Shown: piece by piece, positions 1-8,285 of the stretch | Layout: every line of letters starts with the position of its first letter | Numbering within the stretch: the stretch's first letter is position 1 | Assembly: GCF_023611925.1 (NCBI RefSeq) | Contig: NZ_CP091456.1 | Location: 1,364,001 to 1,428,000, forward strand | Origin: Avibacterium sp. 20-132 | GTDB taxonomy: Bacteria > Pseudomonadota > Gammaproteobacteria > Enterobacterales > Pasteurellaceae | Direction: 5' to 3' | Length of the DNA: 64,000 bases | Notes under the pieces: generated by a model | What the model saw: only the letters and a program-made list of their open reading frames with translations | What the model was told of the DNA's origin: nothing | The model's database searches: none | Made by a program: the position numbers and the translations under genes

Positions 1-174
1 GCAAATTTAATCAAACAAATTGAGAATGATGGCTGGCAACTGATTGCGGTGAAAGGTAGTCATCATCAATTTAAGCATTCTATAAAAAAAGGGCGAGTAA
101 CAATTCCCCATCCGAAAAAAGATTTACCGCTCAAAACTGTTCATTCAATTTTAAAACAAGCTGGGTTGAAATAA
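1..174 (+). CDS. hicA: HicA-family mRNA interferase toxin, C-terminal part (cut by window edge)
   Basis: The frame is open from base 1 to a TAA at 172-174, giving 57 residues; the N-terminus lies outside the window. HicA toxins are small double-stranded-RNA-binding-fold ribonucleases that cleave mRNA. The visible part has the family core: a GW pair, then GSHHQF carrying the catalytic histidine region, then the IPHPKKDLP stretch and a closing helix ending in KQAGLK. The hicB antitoxin gene starts 25 bases downstream on the same strand, the usual toxin-first order of hicAB. The real start and promoter cannot be seen. Assignment rests on the motif and the neighbour and is firm. Confidence 0.9.
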   Translation, partial: ANLIKQIENDGWQLIAVKGSHHQFKHSIKKGRVTIPHPKKDLPLKTVHSILKQAGLK

Positions 175-199
175 CCCTTTTTGATATAAGAGGTAGATA

Positions 200-607
200 A
201 TGTTATATCCAATTGGAATTGAAATGGGTGATGAAAATCACGCTTATGGTGTCATTGTTCCTGATGTGCCAGGCTGCTTTTCTGCGGGAGATACCTTAGA
301 AGAAGCCTTTGCGAATGCAAAAGAAGCTATTACTTTTCATATCGAAGGAATGATCGAGGACGGCGAAGATATTCCGCTGCCAACAGATCTGCAAAGACAT
401 ATGAAAAATAAAGAATACGAAGCCTTTACTTTCACTGTGGTGGATGTTGATCTTACCCATTTAATGGGAAAAACAGAGAAAATTAATGTGACTTTGCCAA
501 AGCGTTTAATTAATAAAATTGATCGTTATGTGGCAACTCACCCAGAATATAAGAGCCGTAGTGGGTTTTTAGCTCAAATTGCTACAGATAAATTGCTAAC
601 TGCATAA
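200..607 (+). CDS. hicB: HicB-family antitoxin
   Basis: A 135-residue antitoxin that would neutralise the upstream HicA toxin and repress the operon. Residues about 1-60 form the HicB fold, with the signature around VPDVPGCFSAGDTLEEAFANA. Residues about 95-135 form a ribbon-helix-helix DNA-binding end (a strand NVTLP followed by KRLINKIDRY and a second helix after the SRSGF turn). This makes it an RHH-type HicB rather than an HTH-type one. The start is the ATG at 200 behind AGAGG (190-194). No separate promoter for hicB is obvious, so it is probably co-transcribed with hicA. A 127-base spacer separates it from the PTS gene, so the module looks self-contained. Confidence 0.93.
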   Translation: MLYPIGIEMGDENHAYGVIVPDVPGCFSAGDTLEEAFANAKEAITFHIEGMIEDGEDIPLPTDLQRHMKNKEYEAFTFTVVDVDLTHLMGKTEKINVTLPKRLINKIDRYVATHPEYKSRSGFLAQIATDKLLTA

Positions 608-734
608 AATTTTTAAGATGGATGTTGATTATCTGAGCTAACTCAAATTTTTCTTATTTCAGACTAGCCACGCTTAAAGGTTTTAGCTAGAATCTGTGCA
701 ATTTTAATTCGACATCAACAAGAGGAAGAAACCG

Positions 735-2198
735 ATGAATTTTCCAAATATTGCCAAGCAAGTTATTGAGAAGTTGGGCGGTAAAGAGAATATCAGTGCG
801 CTTGCCCATTGTGCAACTCGCTTACGTATTGTGGTCAAAGATGAAGGCAAAATTGATAAAGAAGCGATCGAAAATATTGATGGCGTAAAAGGTCAATTTT
901 CTGTTTCAGGACAATATCAAATTATTTTTGGTTCGGGAACCGTAAATAAAGTACACGATGAAATGGCAACATTATTAAACATCGGGGATATGACGAAAAA
1001 TGAGGTTGCAAAACAAGCTTCAGACAATAACCAAGGGCTAATTATGCGTTTGGTGAAAGGCTTAGCAGATATTTTTGTGCCAATTATCCCTGCCATTGTC
1101 GCGGGCGGTTTATTAATGGGGATCCACAGTATGCTTACTGCACAAGGATTCTTCTGGGATGTGCCACAAGCCCTGCGCGATTCTGGGCAGCCTATCACGG
1201 GGTATTCCGTTGTCGATCGCTTTAGTAATCTTTCCGATCTTGTTGATTTTATTAATACTATTGCCAATGCGCCTTTCGTCTTCTTGCCCGTGTTACTGGG
1301 CTTTTCGGCAACGCGCAAATTTGGTGGAAACCCGTTCTTAGGCGCCGCATTGGGGATGTTATTGGTTCACCCAGCACTGGCAGATGGTTGGAACTATGCC
1401 CTGACCGCCGCGCAAGGCAAAATCACGCACTGGAATGTATTTGGTTTAGAAATTGAAAAAGTCGGCTATCAAGGCACGGTAATTCCAACCTTAATTTCGG
1501 CGTGGGTTCTTGCTACCTTAGAGAAAACTTTCCGTAAATTTGTGCCGTCTTATCTAGATAATCTTATTACGCCAATGTTCTCGTTATTTATCGCGGGGTT
1601 ATTAGCCTTTACCGTGATTGGCCCAATCGGACGTGAAGCGGGGGATTTAATCACCATTGGTTTAACTTGGTTATATGACAAACTTGGCTTTATCGGTGGT
1701 GGTATTTTCGGGACATTCTATGCACCAATCGTCATTACAGGTATGCATCAAACCTTTATTGCAGTAGAAACCCAGCTCCTTTCTAATATGTCATTATCAG
1801 GTGGTACTTTCATTTTCCCAATTGCTGCAATGTCAAATATCGCACAAGGGGCGGCTTGTTTAGGTGTAGCCTTTGCATTGAAAGATCCAAAAGTACGTGG
1901 TTTAGCCGTGCCTTCAGGGATTTCCGCCTTATTAGGCATCACCGAGCCAGCAATGTTTGGGGTAAACTTACGCTATCGTCAAGCCTTCTTAGCGGCAATG
2001 ATTGGTTCGGGATTATCAAGTGCATTTATTGCGTTCTTCAATGTGAAAGCACAAGCGCTGGGCGCGGCAGGCTTCTTAGGTATTCCGTCGATTAAACCTG
2101 ACAGCCTTGCAATGTATAGCGTGGGAATGGTTATTTCTTTCGCGGTGGCTTTCACGCTTTCTGTGATTTTAGTAAAACGTGCGCAAGCTAAAGGATAA
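735..2198 (+). CDS. scrA: PTS permease, EIIBC component, sucrose (ScrA) type
   Basis: An inner membrane sugar phosphotransferase permease of 487 residues that phosphorylates its sugar during uptake. The EIIB domain comes first (residues about 1-85), with the phospho-cysteine Cys26 in the motif HCATRLR. The EIIC membrane domain follows (about 105-480), with conserved stretches such as GYQGTVIP, TGMHQTF, NIAQGAA and GITEPAMFG. By recall it resembles enteric ScrA more than trehalose TreB, for example in GGKENI near the start and FGSGTVNKV in the EIIB end. There is no EIIA domain, as in ScrA, which borrows EIIA from glucose Crr. The start ATG follows AGAGGAAG. No scrK, scrB or scrR lies next to it, so the substrate is inferred from the protein alone. 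A hairpin terminator follows at 2254. Confidence 0.85.
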   Translation: MNFPNIAKQVIEKLGGKENISALAHCATRLRIVVKDEGKIDKEAIENIDGVKGQFSVSGQYQIIFGSGTVNKVHDEMATLLNIGDMTKNEVAKQASDNNQGLIMRLVKGLADIFVPIIPAIVAGGLLMGIHSMLTAQGFFWDVPQALRDSGQPITGYSVVDRFSNLSDLVDFINTIANAPFVFLPVLLGFSATRKFGGNPFLGAALGMLLVHPALADGWNYALTAAQGKITHWNVFGLEIEKVGYQGTVIPTLISAWVLATLEKTFRKFVPSYLDNLITPMFSLFIAGLLAFTVIGPIGREAGDLITIGLTWLYDKLGFIGGGIFGTFYAPIVITGMHQTFIAVETQLLSNMSLSGGTFIFPIAAMSNIAQGAACLGVAFALKDPKVRGLAVPSGISALLGITEPAMFGVNLRYRQAFLAAMIGSGLSSAFIAFFNVKAQALGAAGFLGIPSIKPDSLAMYSVGMVISFAVAFTLSVILVKRAQAKG

Positions 2199-2253
2199 TC
2201 GTAAGCTAAAAGATAATATTGCATAAAACTTCGTAAAAAAGCACCGTACTTTG

Positions 2254-2310
2254 ATCTGCACCCTAAACAGGAATACAATATTCTGCGTTTGAGGTGCAGA
2301 TTTTTATTTT
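2254..2310 (+). terminator. Rho-independent terminator after scrA
   Basis: The arms ATCTGCACC (2254-2262) and GGTGCAGAT (2293-2301) pair perfectly over 9 bases. Inside the loop GAATA (2271-2275) can also pair with TATTC (2279-2283). The right arm runs into TTTTATTTT. It lies 56 bases after the scrA stop and ends just before the ribosome binding site of the Nudix gene. Confidence 0.7.
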
Positions 2311-2324
2311 CAATGAGGCAAAAA

Positions 2325-2726
2325 ATGAAAACGCAAATTGATAAATTAGCTTGGTTATATATTAAAGACAATCACGTATTAATGGCGCGTTCCAAAGGAA
2401 AAGAAAAATTTTATCTACCCGGTGGGAAAAGAGAGCAAGGCGAAACGGATCAACAAGCGTTGTTGCGGGAAATTAAAGAAGAGTTGGGTATTACCTTAAT
2501 TGAATCTAGTCTTGAAAGAATTGGTGAATTTTCAGCTCAAGCAGATGGCAAAAACAGTGATTGCATCGTAACACTCCTTTGCTATAAAGCCGATTTCATC
2601 GGCGATTATCGCCCTGAAAGTGAAATTGCTGAACTGGCTTGGATTAGCTACAAAGATAAAGAACAATGCTCTTTGGCCACACAAAAAGTATTGGAATATT
2701 TAAGACAGCAAGGTACGTTAGAATAA
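2325..2726 (+). CDS. Nudix hydrolase
   Basis: A single-domain Nudix pyrophosphohydrolase of 133 residues that would cleave a nucleoside diphosphate linked to another group; the substrate is not predictable. The full Nudix box is present, running from GGKREQGE to REIKEELG (residues about 35-58), with the metal-binding glutamates of the REXXEE core intact. The ATG at 2325 is chosen because GAGG (2315-2318) sits 6 bases before it. Longer in-frame starts (ATG 2313, TTG 2289) fall in or right after the terminator hairpin and lack a binding site. It stands alone between the PTS gene and pgtP. An uptake signal core follows at 2742. Confidence 0.88.
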   Translation: MKTQIDKLAWLYIKDNHVLMARSKGKEKFYLPGGKREQGETDQQALLREIKEELGITLIESSLERIGEFSAQADGKNSDCIVTLLCYKADFIGDYRPESEIAELAWISYKDKEQCSLATQKVLEYLRQQGTLE

Positions 2727-2741
2727 ACGCACCAAAAAATA

Positions 2742-2750
2742 ACCGCACTT
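2742..2750 (-). repeat. DNA uptake signal core, single copy
   Basis: ACCGCACTT, the reverse complement of the 9-base Haemophilus-type uptake core AAGTGCGGT, lies 16 bases after the Nudix gene. No partner copy forms a hairpin here, unlike several other sites in the window. Confidence 0.8.
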
Positions 2751-2821
2751 TGAGTTACTTCAAAAAAACTAGATATTGAGTACTTATAAAGAGATTGTTC
2801 TTAGAAAAATTAATAAAATTA

Positions 2822-2835
2822 GTGATTCATTTCAC
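2822..2835 (+). promoter_or_regulatory. CRP-like binding site before pgtP
   Basis: GTGA-TTCATT-TCAC has both conserved half-site cores of a cAMP-CRP site with the standard 6-base spacer. Its centre (2828.5) is about 60 bases before the start point expected from the promoter at 2854-2881, the usual distance for class I activation. No mapping data; inferred from sequence and spacing. Confidence 0.6.
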
Positions 2836-2853
2836 GATTTTAACTTTATTTTA

Positions 2854-2881
2854 TTGACATATACCGGAATGTCATTAAATA
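2854..2881 (+). promoter_or_regulatory. Probable sigma-70 promoter of pgtP
   Basis: TTGACA (2854-2859), a perfect -35 box, is followed after 16 bases by TAAATA (2876-2881) as a fair -10 box. Transcription would start near 2888, giving a leader of about 39 bases. Confidence 0.55.
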
Positions 2882-2926
2882 TCTTTTTTCATCCTTCCTT
2901 TAATTTATGTTTTTTTAGGAGAAAGA

Positions 2927-4273
2927 ATGCTGAGTTTTTTAAAATCCCAAGCGGGTTCACCTATACCAGAGAATGACGTGTTAAACACTTATAATCGTAA
3001 ACGTTGGAATGCATTATTTGGTATTTTTATTGGCTACGCAGCTTATTATATTATTCGTAATAATTTTATTTTATCGACTCCTTACTTGAAATCAGAATTA
3101 GGCTTTGACAAAGATATGATTGGACTAATTTCTGGTACATCTTTAGTTATCTATGGCTTAAGTAAAGGTTTTATGAGTGTATTAGCGGATAAAGCCAATC
3201 CAAAACATTTTATGATTTTAGGTTTAGTGCTTTCTGCATTAGTTAATTTGATGATGGGATTTAGCTCTGCATTCTGGTTGTTTTTTCTATTAGTCTGCTT
3301 AAATGGCTTATTCCAAGGAATGGGGGCAGGACCTGCTTATGTCGTGCTAGCAAATTGGTATCCACGTAAGTCAAGAGGATTTATTACTTCTATTTTTAAT
3401 AGCTCACATAATGTAGGCGGAGGATTAGTTGCGCCTATTACAGGCGGAGCAATGGCTTGGCTGGGGCAAGAACATTGGCAAACAGCTAATTTTATTGTGC
3501 CAGTTACAGTCGTATTATTCATTGCATTAATTTTTTATTTTTTTGGTGCAGGTAAAACCTACAATGAAGGATTGCCTCCATTACACCAAATTTTACATAA
3601 CGATCAAGAAGAATTAGTTGTTACAAAATCAGACGATCAGCATTTATCGTCATGGCAAATTCTTAAAAATTATGTGTTAAATGATAAAAATGTTTGGTTT
3701 GTCTCTTTTATTGATGTATTTACTTATATGATTCGGTTTGGTGTACTAACGTGGCTACCACTTTATTTATTGGAAACTAAAGGATTTAGCAAAAAAGATA
3801 TGGGAATTGCTTTTGCGATTTTTGAATGGTCTGCGATTATTTCTACTTTATTTGCTGGTTATTTGACCGATTCGTTTTTTAAGGGAAGACGTATGCCATT
3901 ATCTATTATCTGCCTCGTTGGTGTTGGTATGGCTATGTTTATCTACTGGGGAGGAGAAACTTTAGGTACGGTAACATTAGGGGCTGGAATTATTGGCTGC
4001 TTAATCTATGTGCCAATGTTCCTTAGTTCTTTACAAACGATTGAATTAGTGCCGAGTTTTGCAGCAGGTTCAGCTACAGGCTTAAGAGGATTTTTAAGCT
4101 ATGTGTTAGGCAGCTTTAGTGGTACAGCATTGATCGGATTTGTAGCAAAACATTATGGATGGGATTATGGGTTCTATCTTCTAATATTTGCTGTTGTCGC
4201 TTGTATTTTTTGTTGTTATATGACTCATCGAGGAGTAATTGCATTAGAACGTAAGAAATTATCTGCACAATAA
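2927..4273 (+). CDS. pgtP: Phosphoglycerate transporter PgtP, OPA family of MFS
   Basis: A 448-residue, 12-helix inner membrane antiporter of the organophosphate:phosphate family. By recall it follows Salmonella PgtP closely along its length. Shared stretches include AYYIIRNNF and LSTPYLK in helix 1, SLADKA-like LADKANPKHFM after helix 2, NGLFQGMG, SSHNVGGGLVAPI, VRFG-like MIRFGVLTWLPLYLL, FKGRRMPL, and GCLIYVP followed by VPSFAAGSATGLRGF. Its substrates would be 2- and 3-phosphoglycerate and phosphoenolpyruvate in exchange for phosphate. The start ATG follows AGGAG (2917-2921) by 5 bases. No pgtABC-type sensor genes lie nearby; a CRP-like site upstream suggests carbon control instead. Related GlpT and UhpT remain alternatives but fit less well. 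Confidence 0.85.
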   Translation: MLSFLKSQAGSPIPENDVLNTYNRKRWNALFGIFIGYAAYYIIRNNFILSTPYLKSELGFDKDMIGLISGTSLVIYGLSKGFMSVLADKANPKHFMILGLVLSALVNLMMGFSSAFWLFFLLVCLNGLFQGMGAGPAYVVLANWYPRKSRGFITSIFNSSHNVGGGLVAPITGGAMAWLGQEHWQTANFIVPVTVVLFIALIFYFFGAGKTYNEGLPPLHQILHNDQEELVVTKSDDQHLSSWQILKNYVLNDKNVWFVSFIDVFTYMIRFGVLTWLPLYLLETKGFSKKDMGIAFAIFEWSAIISTLFAGYLTDSFFKGRRMPLSIICLVGVGMAMFIYWGGETLGTVTLGAGIIGCLIYVPMFLSSLQTIELVPSFAAGSATGLRGFLSYVLGSFSGTALIGFVAKHYGWDYGFYLLIFAVVACIFCCYMTHRGVIALERKKLSAQ

Positions 4274-4287
4274 AATTTCTAATAAAA

Positions 4288-4320
4288 AATAACCGCACTT
4301 TGAAAGCGCGGTTATTTCTT
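4288..4320. terminator. Bidirectional terminator between pgtP and ffh, containing an uptake core
   Basis: AATAACCGC (4288-4296) pairs with GCGGTTATT (4308-4316). One flank ends in TTTCTT and the other, read in reverse, in T-rich sequence, so it can serve both convergent genes. The left arm carries ACCGCACTT (4292-4300). Confidence 0.75.
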
Positions 4321-4337
4321 CCGTTTTTTACGATTAA

Positions 4338-5723
4338 TTAGCGTTTGAACATATTGCCAAGGCCGCCTAAACCGCCCATTCCGCCCATCATTCCTTTCAT
4401 TCCACGCATCATTTTTGCCATTCCACCTTTACGCATTTTTTTCATCATACGTTGCATTTCATCAAATTGTTTCAGTAATTTATTCACGTCTTGCACTTGT
4501 GTGCCAGAGCCTAAGGCGATACGGCGGCGGCGTGAACCTTTGATGATTTCAGGTTTAGCTCGCTCTTTTAAGGTCATTGAATTGATGATGGCTTCCATTT
4601 TAATAAACATTTTGTCATCAACTTGATTTTTGATGTGATCAGGCAGGTTTTTCGCACCCGGTAATTTTTCCAGCATTGTCATCATTCCGCCCATTTTTTT
4701 CATTTCAATAAGCTGATCACGGAAATCTTCCAATGTGAAATCATCGCCTTTTTGGAATTTTTTTGCCATTTTTTCCGCTTTTTCTTGATCCACTGAGCGT
4801 TGTAGATCTTCAATTAGCGAAAGTACGTCCCCCATTCCTAAAATGCGTGAAGCAACACGATCAGGGTGGAATGGTTCGAGGGCTTCTGTTTTTTCCCCAA
4901 CCCCTAAGAATTTAATTGGTTTGCCAGTGATTTGGCGAATAGAAAGGGCCGCACCGCCACGAGCATCGCCGTCTACTTTGGTAAGAATAACCCCTGTAAG
5001 CGGTAGCGCTTCATTAAAGGCTTTTGCAGTATTTGCGGCATCTTGTCCGGTCATTGCGTCGACGGTGAAAAGGGTTTCCACTGGGTTAAGTGCGGTGTGA
5101 ATTTTTTGGATTTCTTCCATCATTTCACTATCAACGTGCAAACGACCCGCGGTATCCACAATCAACACATCGTAGAATTTGAGTTTAGCATCAGCAAGGG
5201 CGGCTTGCACAATTTCTACGGGGTTTTGTTGGCTATTAGACGGGAAGAAATCTACCCCAACGGCTTGCGCAAGGGTTTCAAGTTGTTTGATCGCGGCTGG
5301 GCGATAGACGTCCGCCGAGACCACCATCACTTTTTTCTTCTGACGTTCACGTAAGAATTTAGCGAGCTTACCTACGCTCGTGGTTTTCCCCGCCCCTTGC
5401 AAACCTGCCATTAAAATCACCGCAGGCGGTTGAGTCGCAAGGTTGAGGCTCTCATTGGCTTCACCCATTGCTTTTTCAAGCTCAGATTGCACAATTTTGA
5501 GAAATTCTTGTCCCGGCGTTAAGCTACGATTGACTTCTTCACCGATAGCACGTTCTTTGACTTTATTAATAAATTCACGCACGACGGGTAAAGCAACATC
5601 TGCTTCAAGCAATGCCATACGCACTTCACGCAGGGTATCTTTAATATTATCTTCGGTTAAACGTCCTTTCCCCGTAATGTTACGCAGGGTTTTCGAGAGA
5701 CGATCAGAAAGGTTTTCAAACAT
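4338..5723 (-). CDS. ffh: Signal recognition particle GTPase Ffh
   Basis: A 461-residue SRP54 protein that binds 4.5S RNA and delivers nascent membrane proteins to FtsY and the Sec translocon. The N domain spans about residues 1-90. The G domain has P-loop GLQGAGKT at 107-114, DTAGRL and the TKVDGDARGG region. The methionine-rich M domain covers about 300-461 and ends in a run of Met, Gly and Lys. The length matches the E. coli protein (453). It is convergent with pgtP, sharing the terminator at 4288, and divergent from ypjD. In E. coli ffh is likewise next to ypjD and yfjD. Confidence 0.98.
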   Translation of the reverse strand: MFENLSDRLSKTLRNITGKGRLTEDNIKDTLREVRMALLEADVALPVVREFINKVKERAIGEEVNRSLTPGQEFLKIVQSELEKAMGEANESLNLATQPPAVILMAGLQGAGKTTSVGKLAKFLRERQKKKVMVVSADVYRPAAIKQLETLAQAVGVDFFPSNSQQNPVEIVQAALADAKLKFYDVLIVDTAGRLHVDSEMMEEIQKIHTALNPVETLFTVDAMTGQDAANTAKAFNEALPLTGVILTKVDGDARGGAALSIRQITGKPIKFLGVGEKTEALEPFHPDRVASRILGMGDVLSLIEDLQRSVDQEKAEKMAKKFQKGDDFTLEDFRDQLIEMKKMGGMMTMLEKLPGAKNLPDHIKNQVDDKMFIKMEAIINSMTLKERAKPEIIKGSRRRRIALGSGTQVQDVNKLLKQFDEMQRMMKKMRKGGMAKMMRGMKGMMGGMGGLGGLGNMFKR

Positions 5724-5880
5724 CGTTTTTCCTAAATTTGAGTGGAATGAAATGAAATAAATTGTGCCAATTATACTGAAATCCCACAGATTTTCATCAT
5801 TTGCAAGAAATTTATAGCGATTTTAGTGCGGCAAGGCTAGAATAAAAATAATTCTTGATTTGGCTTTAAGGTGAGTAAAA

Positions 5881-6690
5881 ATGTGGTTTGCCATATTTTC
5901 GATTTTTTTATACATAATCAGTATTTTGTTCATTACCCCAATGTTATTAAAAGCACACTCGGGAGAACAAACGAAAAAACCGAATAAAACATTGTTTTTT
6001 TGCACCGCACTTTTGGCAGTTGTGGCACATTGCATTAGTCTTGTCCCCCTGTTTTCTCATTTAGCGAATGCCCAACAATTTACCCTGATGGATATTAGTT
6101 CTCTGCTAAGTGTAATTGTGGCTGCTTTGGCAACCTTTGCGCTTGGTTTTCGAGTGAATACCCTGTGGTTCTTATTACCTATTGTGTATTGTTTGGCGAT
6201 AATTAATTTGATTTTACAGACATTTTTACCTATCGCACTTGTGCAACATTTAATCCATAATGTGGGCTTATTTTTACATATCGGTTTGGCCTTATTGGCT
6301 TATGCGGTATGTTTTATTGCGACCTTATATGCCGTTCAATTGTGGTGGATTGATAGGAACTTAAAAAGTAAAAAATTAGCATTATCGCCTATTATTCCGC
6401 CATTAATGACGGTAGAGCGGCATTTTTTCCGTTTGATGTTAAGTGGTGAGTTCTTACTGACTTTAACATTAATCTCTGGCGCGGTGTATTTACCCGACTT
6501 TTTTGGTATGCAAAATGTACAAAAAGCGATTTTTTCTTTTTTAGCGTGGGTTGTGTTAGCCATTGCTTTAATTGGGCATTGGAAATGGCACTGGCGTGGA
6601 AAAAAGGTGATTATTTATAGTATTTCGGGTATGATTTTGCTCTCAATTGCTTATTTTGGCAGTCGTGTTGCGTTTGGGCTAGGGCTTTAA
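5881..6690 (+). CDS. ypjD: Inner membrane protein YpjD, cytochrome c assembly (CcsA/HemX-like) family
   Basis: A 269-residue membrane protein with about eight hydrophobic segments. The central part carries the histidine pattern of this family: HNVGLFLHIGLALLAYA around residue 125 and VERHFFRLML around residue 180, followed by HWKWHWRGKK near the C-terminus. E. coli YpjD (CorE) has been tied to divalent cation efflux together with the YfjD (CorB) protein; a role in haem or cytochrome assembly has not been shown. The next gene is yfjD, as in E. coli, 42 bases on. The start ATG follows AAGGTG. An uptake core lies inside the gene at 6004-6012. Confidence 0.88.
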   Translation: MWFAIFSIFLYIISILFITPMLLKAHSGEQTKKPNKTLFFCTALLAVVAHCISLVPLFSHLANAQQFTLMDISSLLSVIVAALATFALGFRVNTLWFLLPIVYCLAIINLILQTFLPIALVQHLIHNVGLFLHIGLALLAYAVCFIATLYAVQLWWIDRNLKSKKLALSPIIPPLMTVERHFFRLMLSGEFLLTLTLISGAVYLPDFFGMQNVQKAIFSFLAWVVLAIALIGHWKWHWRGKKVIIYSISGMILLSIAYFGSRVAFGLGL

Positions 6691-6732
6691 TTTGAGCGCC
6701 CAAGAACGATGGTTTGATAAAAGGATTTGATT

Positions 6733-8013
6733 TTGGATAGTATCCCCCTTAGTACATTATTTATCACGTTAATTATTTTACTGATTTTATCCGCTTATTT
6801 TTCTAGCTCAGAAACGGGCTTACTTTCTGCCAATCGTTATCGAATGCGGTTCCTTGCTGAAAAGGGACATAAAGGCGCAAAAAAGGCAGAAAAATTACTC
6901 AAGAAAACCGATATTCTACTTAGCCTTATTTTAATTTGTAATAACCTCGTTAATATTTCCGCTTCCGCGATTGCAACCATTATTGGAATGCGTTTGTATG
7001 GCGATATGGGGGTGGCGATTGCCACTGGGGCATTAACTTTTGCAATGCTGATTTTCGCTGAAATTTTCCCCAAAACCATTGCAGCACTTTACCCCGAAAA
7101 AGTGGCATTTTTATCAAGTCATATTCTTACGCCATTGCTGAAAATTTTTAGCCCAATCGTGTTCTTAATGAACCTGATTATTCGTGGCCTGATGAAATTA
7201 TTCCGTGTTAAAAATGAACAAAAAGTCAGTTCATTAAGCACGGAAGAGCTACGTGCTATTGTGAATCAATCAGGGCATTTCATTCCTTCCGCTCACCAAG
7301 AAATGTTGCTTTCTATTTTGGATTTAGAAAAAGTGACGGTGGACGATATTATGGTGCCACGCAACGATATTGGCGGGATCAACATTGACGATGATTGGAA
7401 AGCCATTATGCGTCAGCTCAATCACTCGGCACACAGTAAAATCGTGCTATACAAAGAAAGTATGGACGAAAATGTGTTAGGTATTTTACGTGTGCGTGAA
7501 GCATATCGTTTAATGTTAGATAAAAATGAATTTAGTAAAGAGACATTAATTCGAGCAGTTGATGAGGCCTATTTTATCCCTGAAGGCACGCCATTAAATG
7601 CACAATTAGTCAACTTCCGTAATAAAAAAGAACGTATAGGTTTAGTGGTTGATGAGTATGGCGATATCAAAGGCTTGGTGACATTGGAAGATATTTTGGA
7701 AGAAATTGTGGGTGAATTTACCACTTCTACCGCCCCTTCCATTGATGAAGAAGTTACCCAGCAATCAGATGGCTCAATGATTATTGAAGGATCAGCAAAT
7801 ATCAGGGATTTAAATAAATTATTTGACTGGCATTTGGATACCGATGAAGCCCGAACCTTCAATGGACTTATTTTAGAGCATTTAGAAGAAATTCCTGATG
7901 AAGGAACAGAATGTGAAATTAACGGCTTAAAAATCACGATTTTAGAAGTCGCAGATAATATGGTGAAACAAGCGAGAGTAGAAAAGATTTCATCAGCAAC
8001 ACAGCCAAACTAA
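6733..8013 (+). CDS. yfjD: CNNM/CBS-domain transporter YfjD (CorB)
   Basis: A 426-residue inner membrane protein of the CNNM/CorC family linked to magnesium and cobalt transport. The DUF21 membrane domain covers residues about 1-180, with SAYFSSSETGLLS in helix 1. A CBS pair follows (about 200-320, containing DIMVPRNDI and VVDEYGDIKGLVT). A CorC/HlyC-type C-terminal domain occupies about 340-420. Two TTG codons compete. The one at 6733 is preferred because AAGGA (6721-6725) lies 7 bases before it and the protein then begins MDSIPLST, lining up with E. coli MEHISTTT. The TTG at 6727 is only 1 base from that site. It is probably co-transcribed with ypjD and ends at a clear terminator. Confidence 0.9.
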   Translation: MDSIPLSTLFITLIILLILSAYFSSSETGLLSANRYRMRFLAEKGHKGAKKAEKLLKKTDILLSLILICNNLVNISASAIATIIGMRLYGDMGVAIATGALTFAMLIFAEIFPKTIAALYPEKVAFLSSHILTPLLKIFSPIVFLMNLIIRGLMKLFRVKNEQKVSSLSTEELRAIVNQSGHFIPSAHQEMLLSILDLEKVTVDDIMVPRNDIGGINIDDDWKAIMRQLNHSAHSKIVLYKESMDENVLGILRVREAYRLMLDKNEFSKETLIRAVDEAYFIPEGTPLNAQLVNFRNKKERIGLVVDEYGDIKGLVTLEDILEEIVGEFTTSTAPSIDEEVTQQSDGSMIIEGSANIRDLNKLFDWHLDTDEARTFNGLILEHLEEIPDEGTECEINGLKITILEVADNMVKQARVEKISSATQPN

Positions 8014-8040
8014 ACGCGTTTTCTTATCATAAAAGCAGAA

Positions 8041-8073
8041 AGACGAAAGGTGAATTGCCTTTCGTCTTTTTCT
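8041..8073 (+). terminator. Rho-independent terminator after yfjD
   Basis: AGACGAAAGG (8041-8050) pairs with CCTTTCGTCT (8058-8067) around a 7-base loop and is followed by TTTTCTTTT. It is one of the clearest terminators in the window. Confidence 0.9.
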
Positions 8074-8236
8074 TTTGCCTTGCATTTACTTTTTATTTTT
8101 AAATGTTATCTAATTTATTTATAAAAGTGCGGTGTTTTTTTTATAAGTTTTTCCTTATTTTTAAATATTTTATCGTTGGTAGATAAAAATTTGCTTTTTT
8201 CCATTTCTGACGATTGACTAAAGATGCAAAAAAAAA

Positions 8237-8251
8237 CGATAATAATTCTCA
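8237..8251 (+). promoter_or_regulatory. Fur box before the fetA-type receptor
   Basis: CGATAAT-A-ATTCTCA matches the 7-1-7 Fur consensus TGATAAT-N-ATTATCA at 12 of 14 positions. It lies 35 bases before the receptor start, where a repressor would block initiation. Iron repression of the receptor is inferred from this. Confidence 0.75.
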
Positions 8252-8285
8252 ATATTTTAATAATGTGTAATAAAGGAAGTTCATT

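Noticed and set aside
2776..2976. Short open frame between the Nudix gene and pgtP
   Set aside because: It covers the pgtP promoter, CRP-like site and gene start and has no family features.
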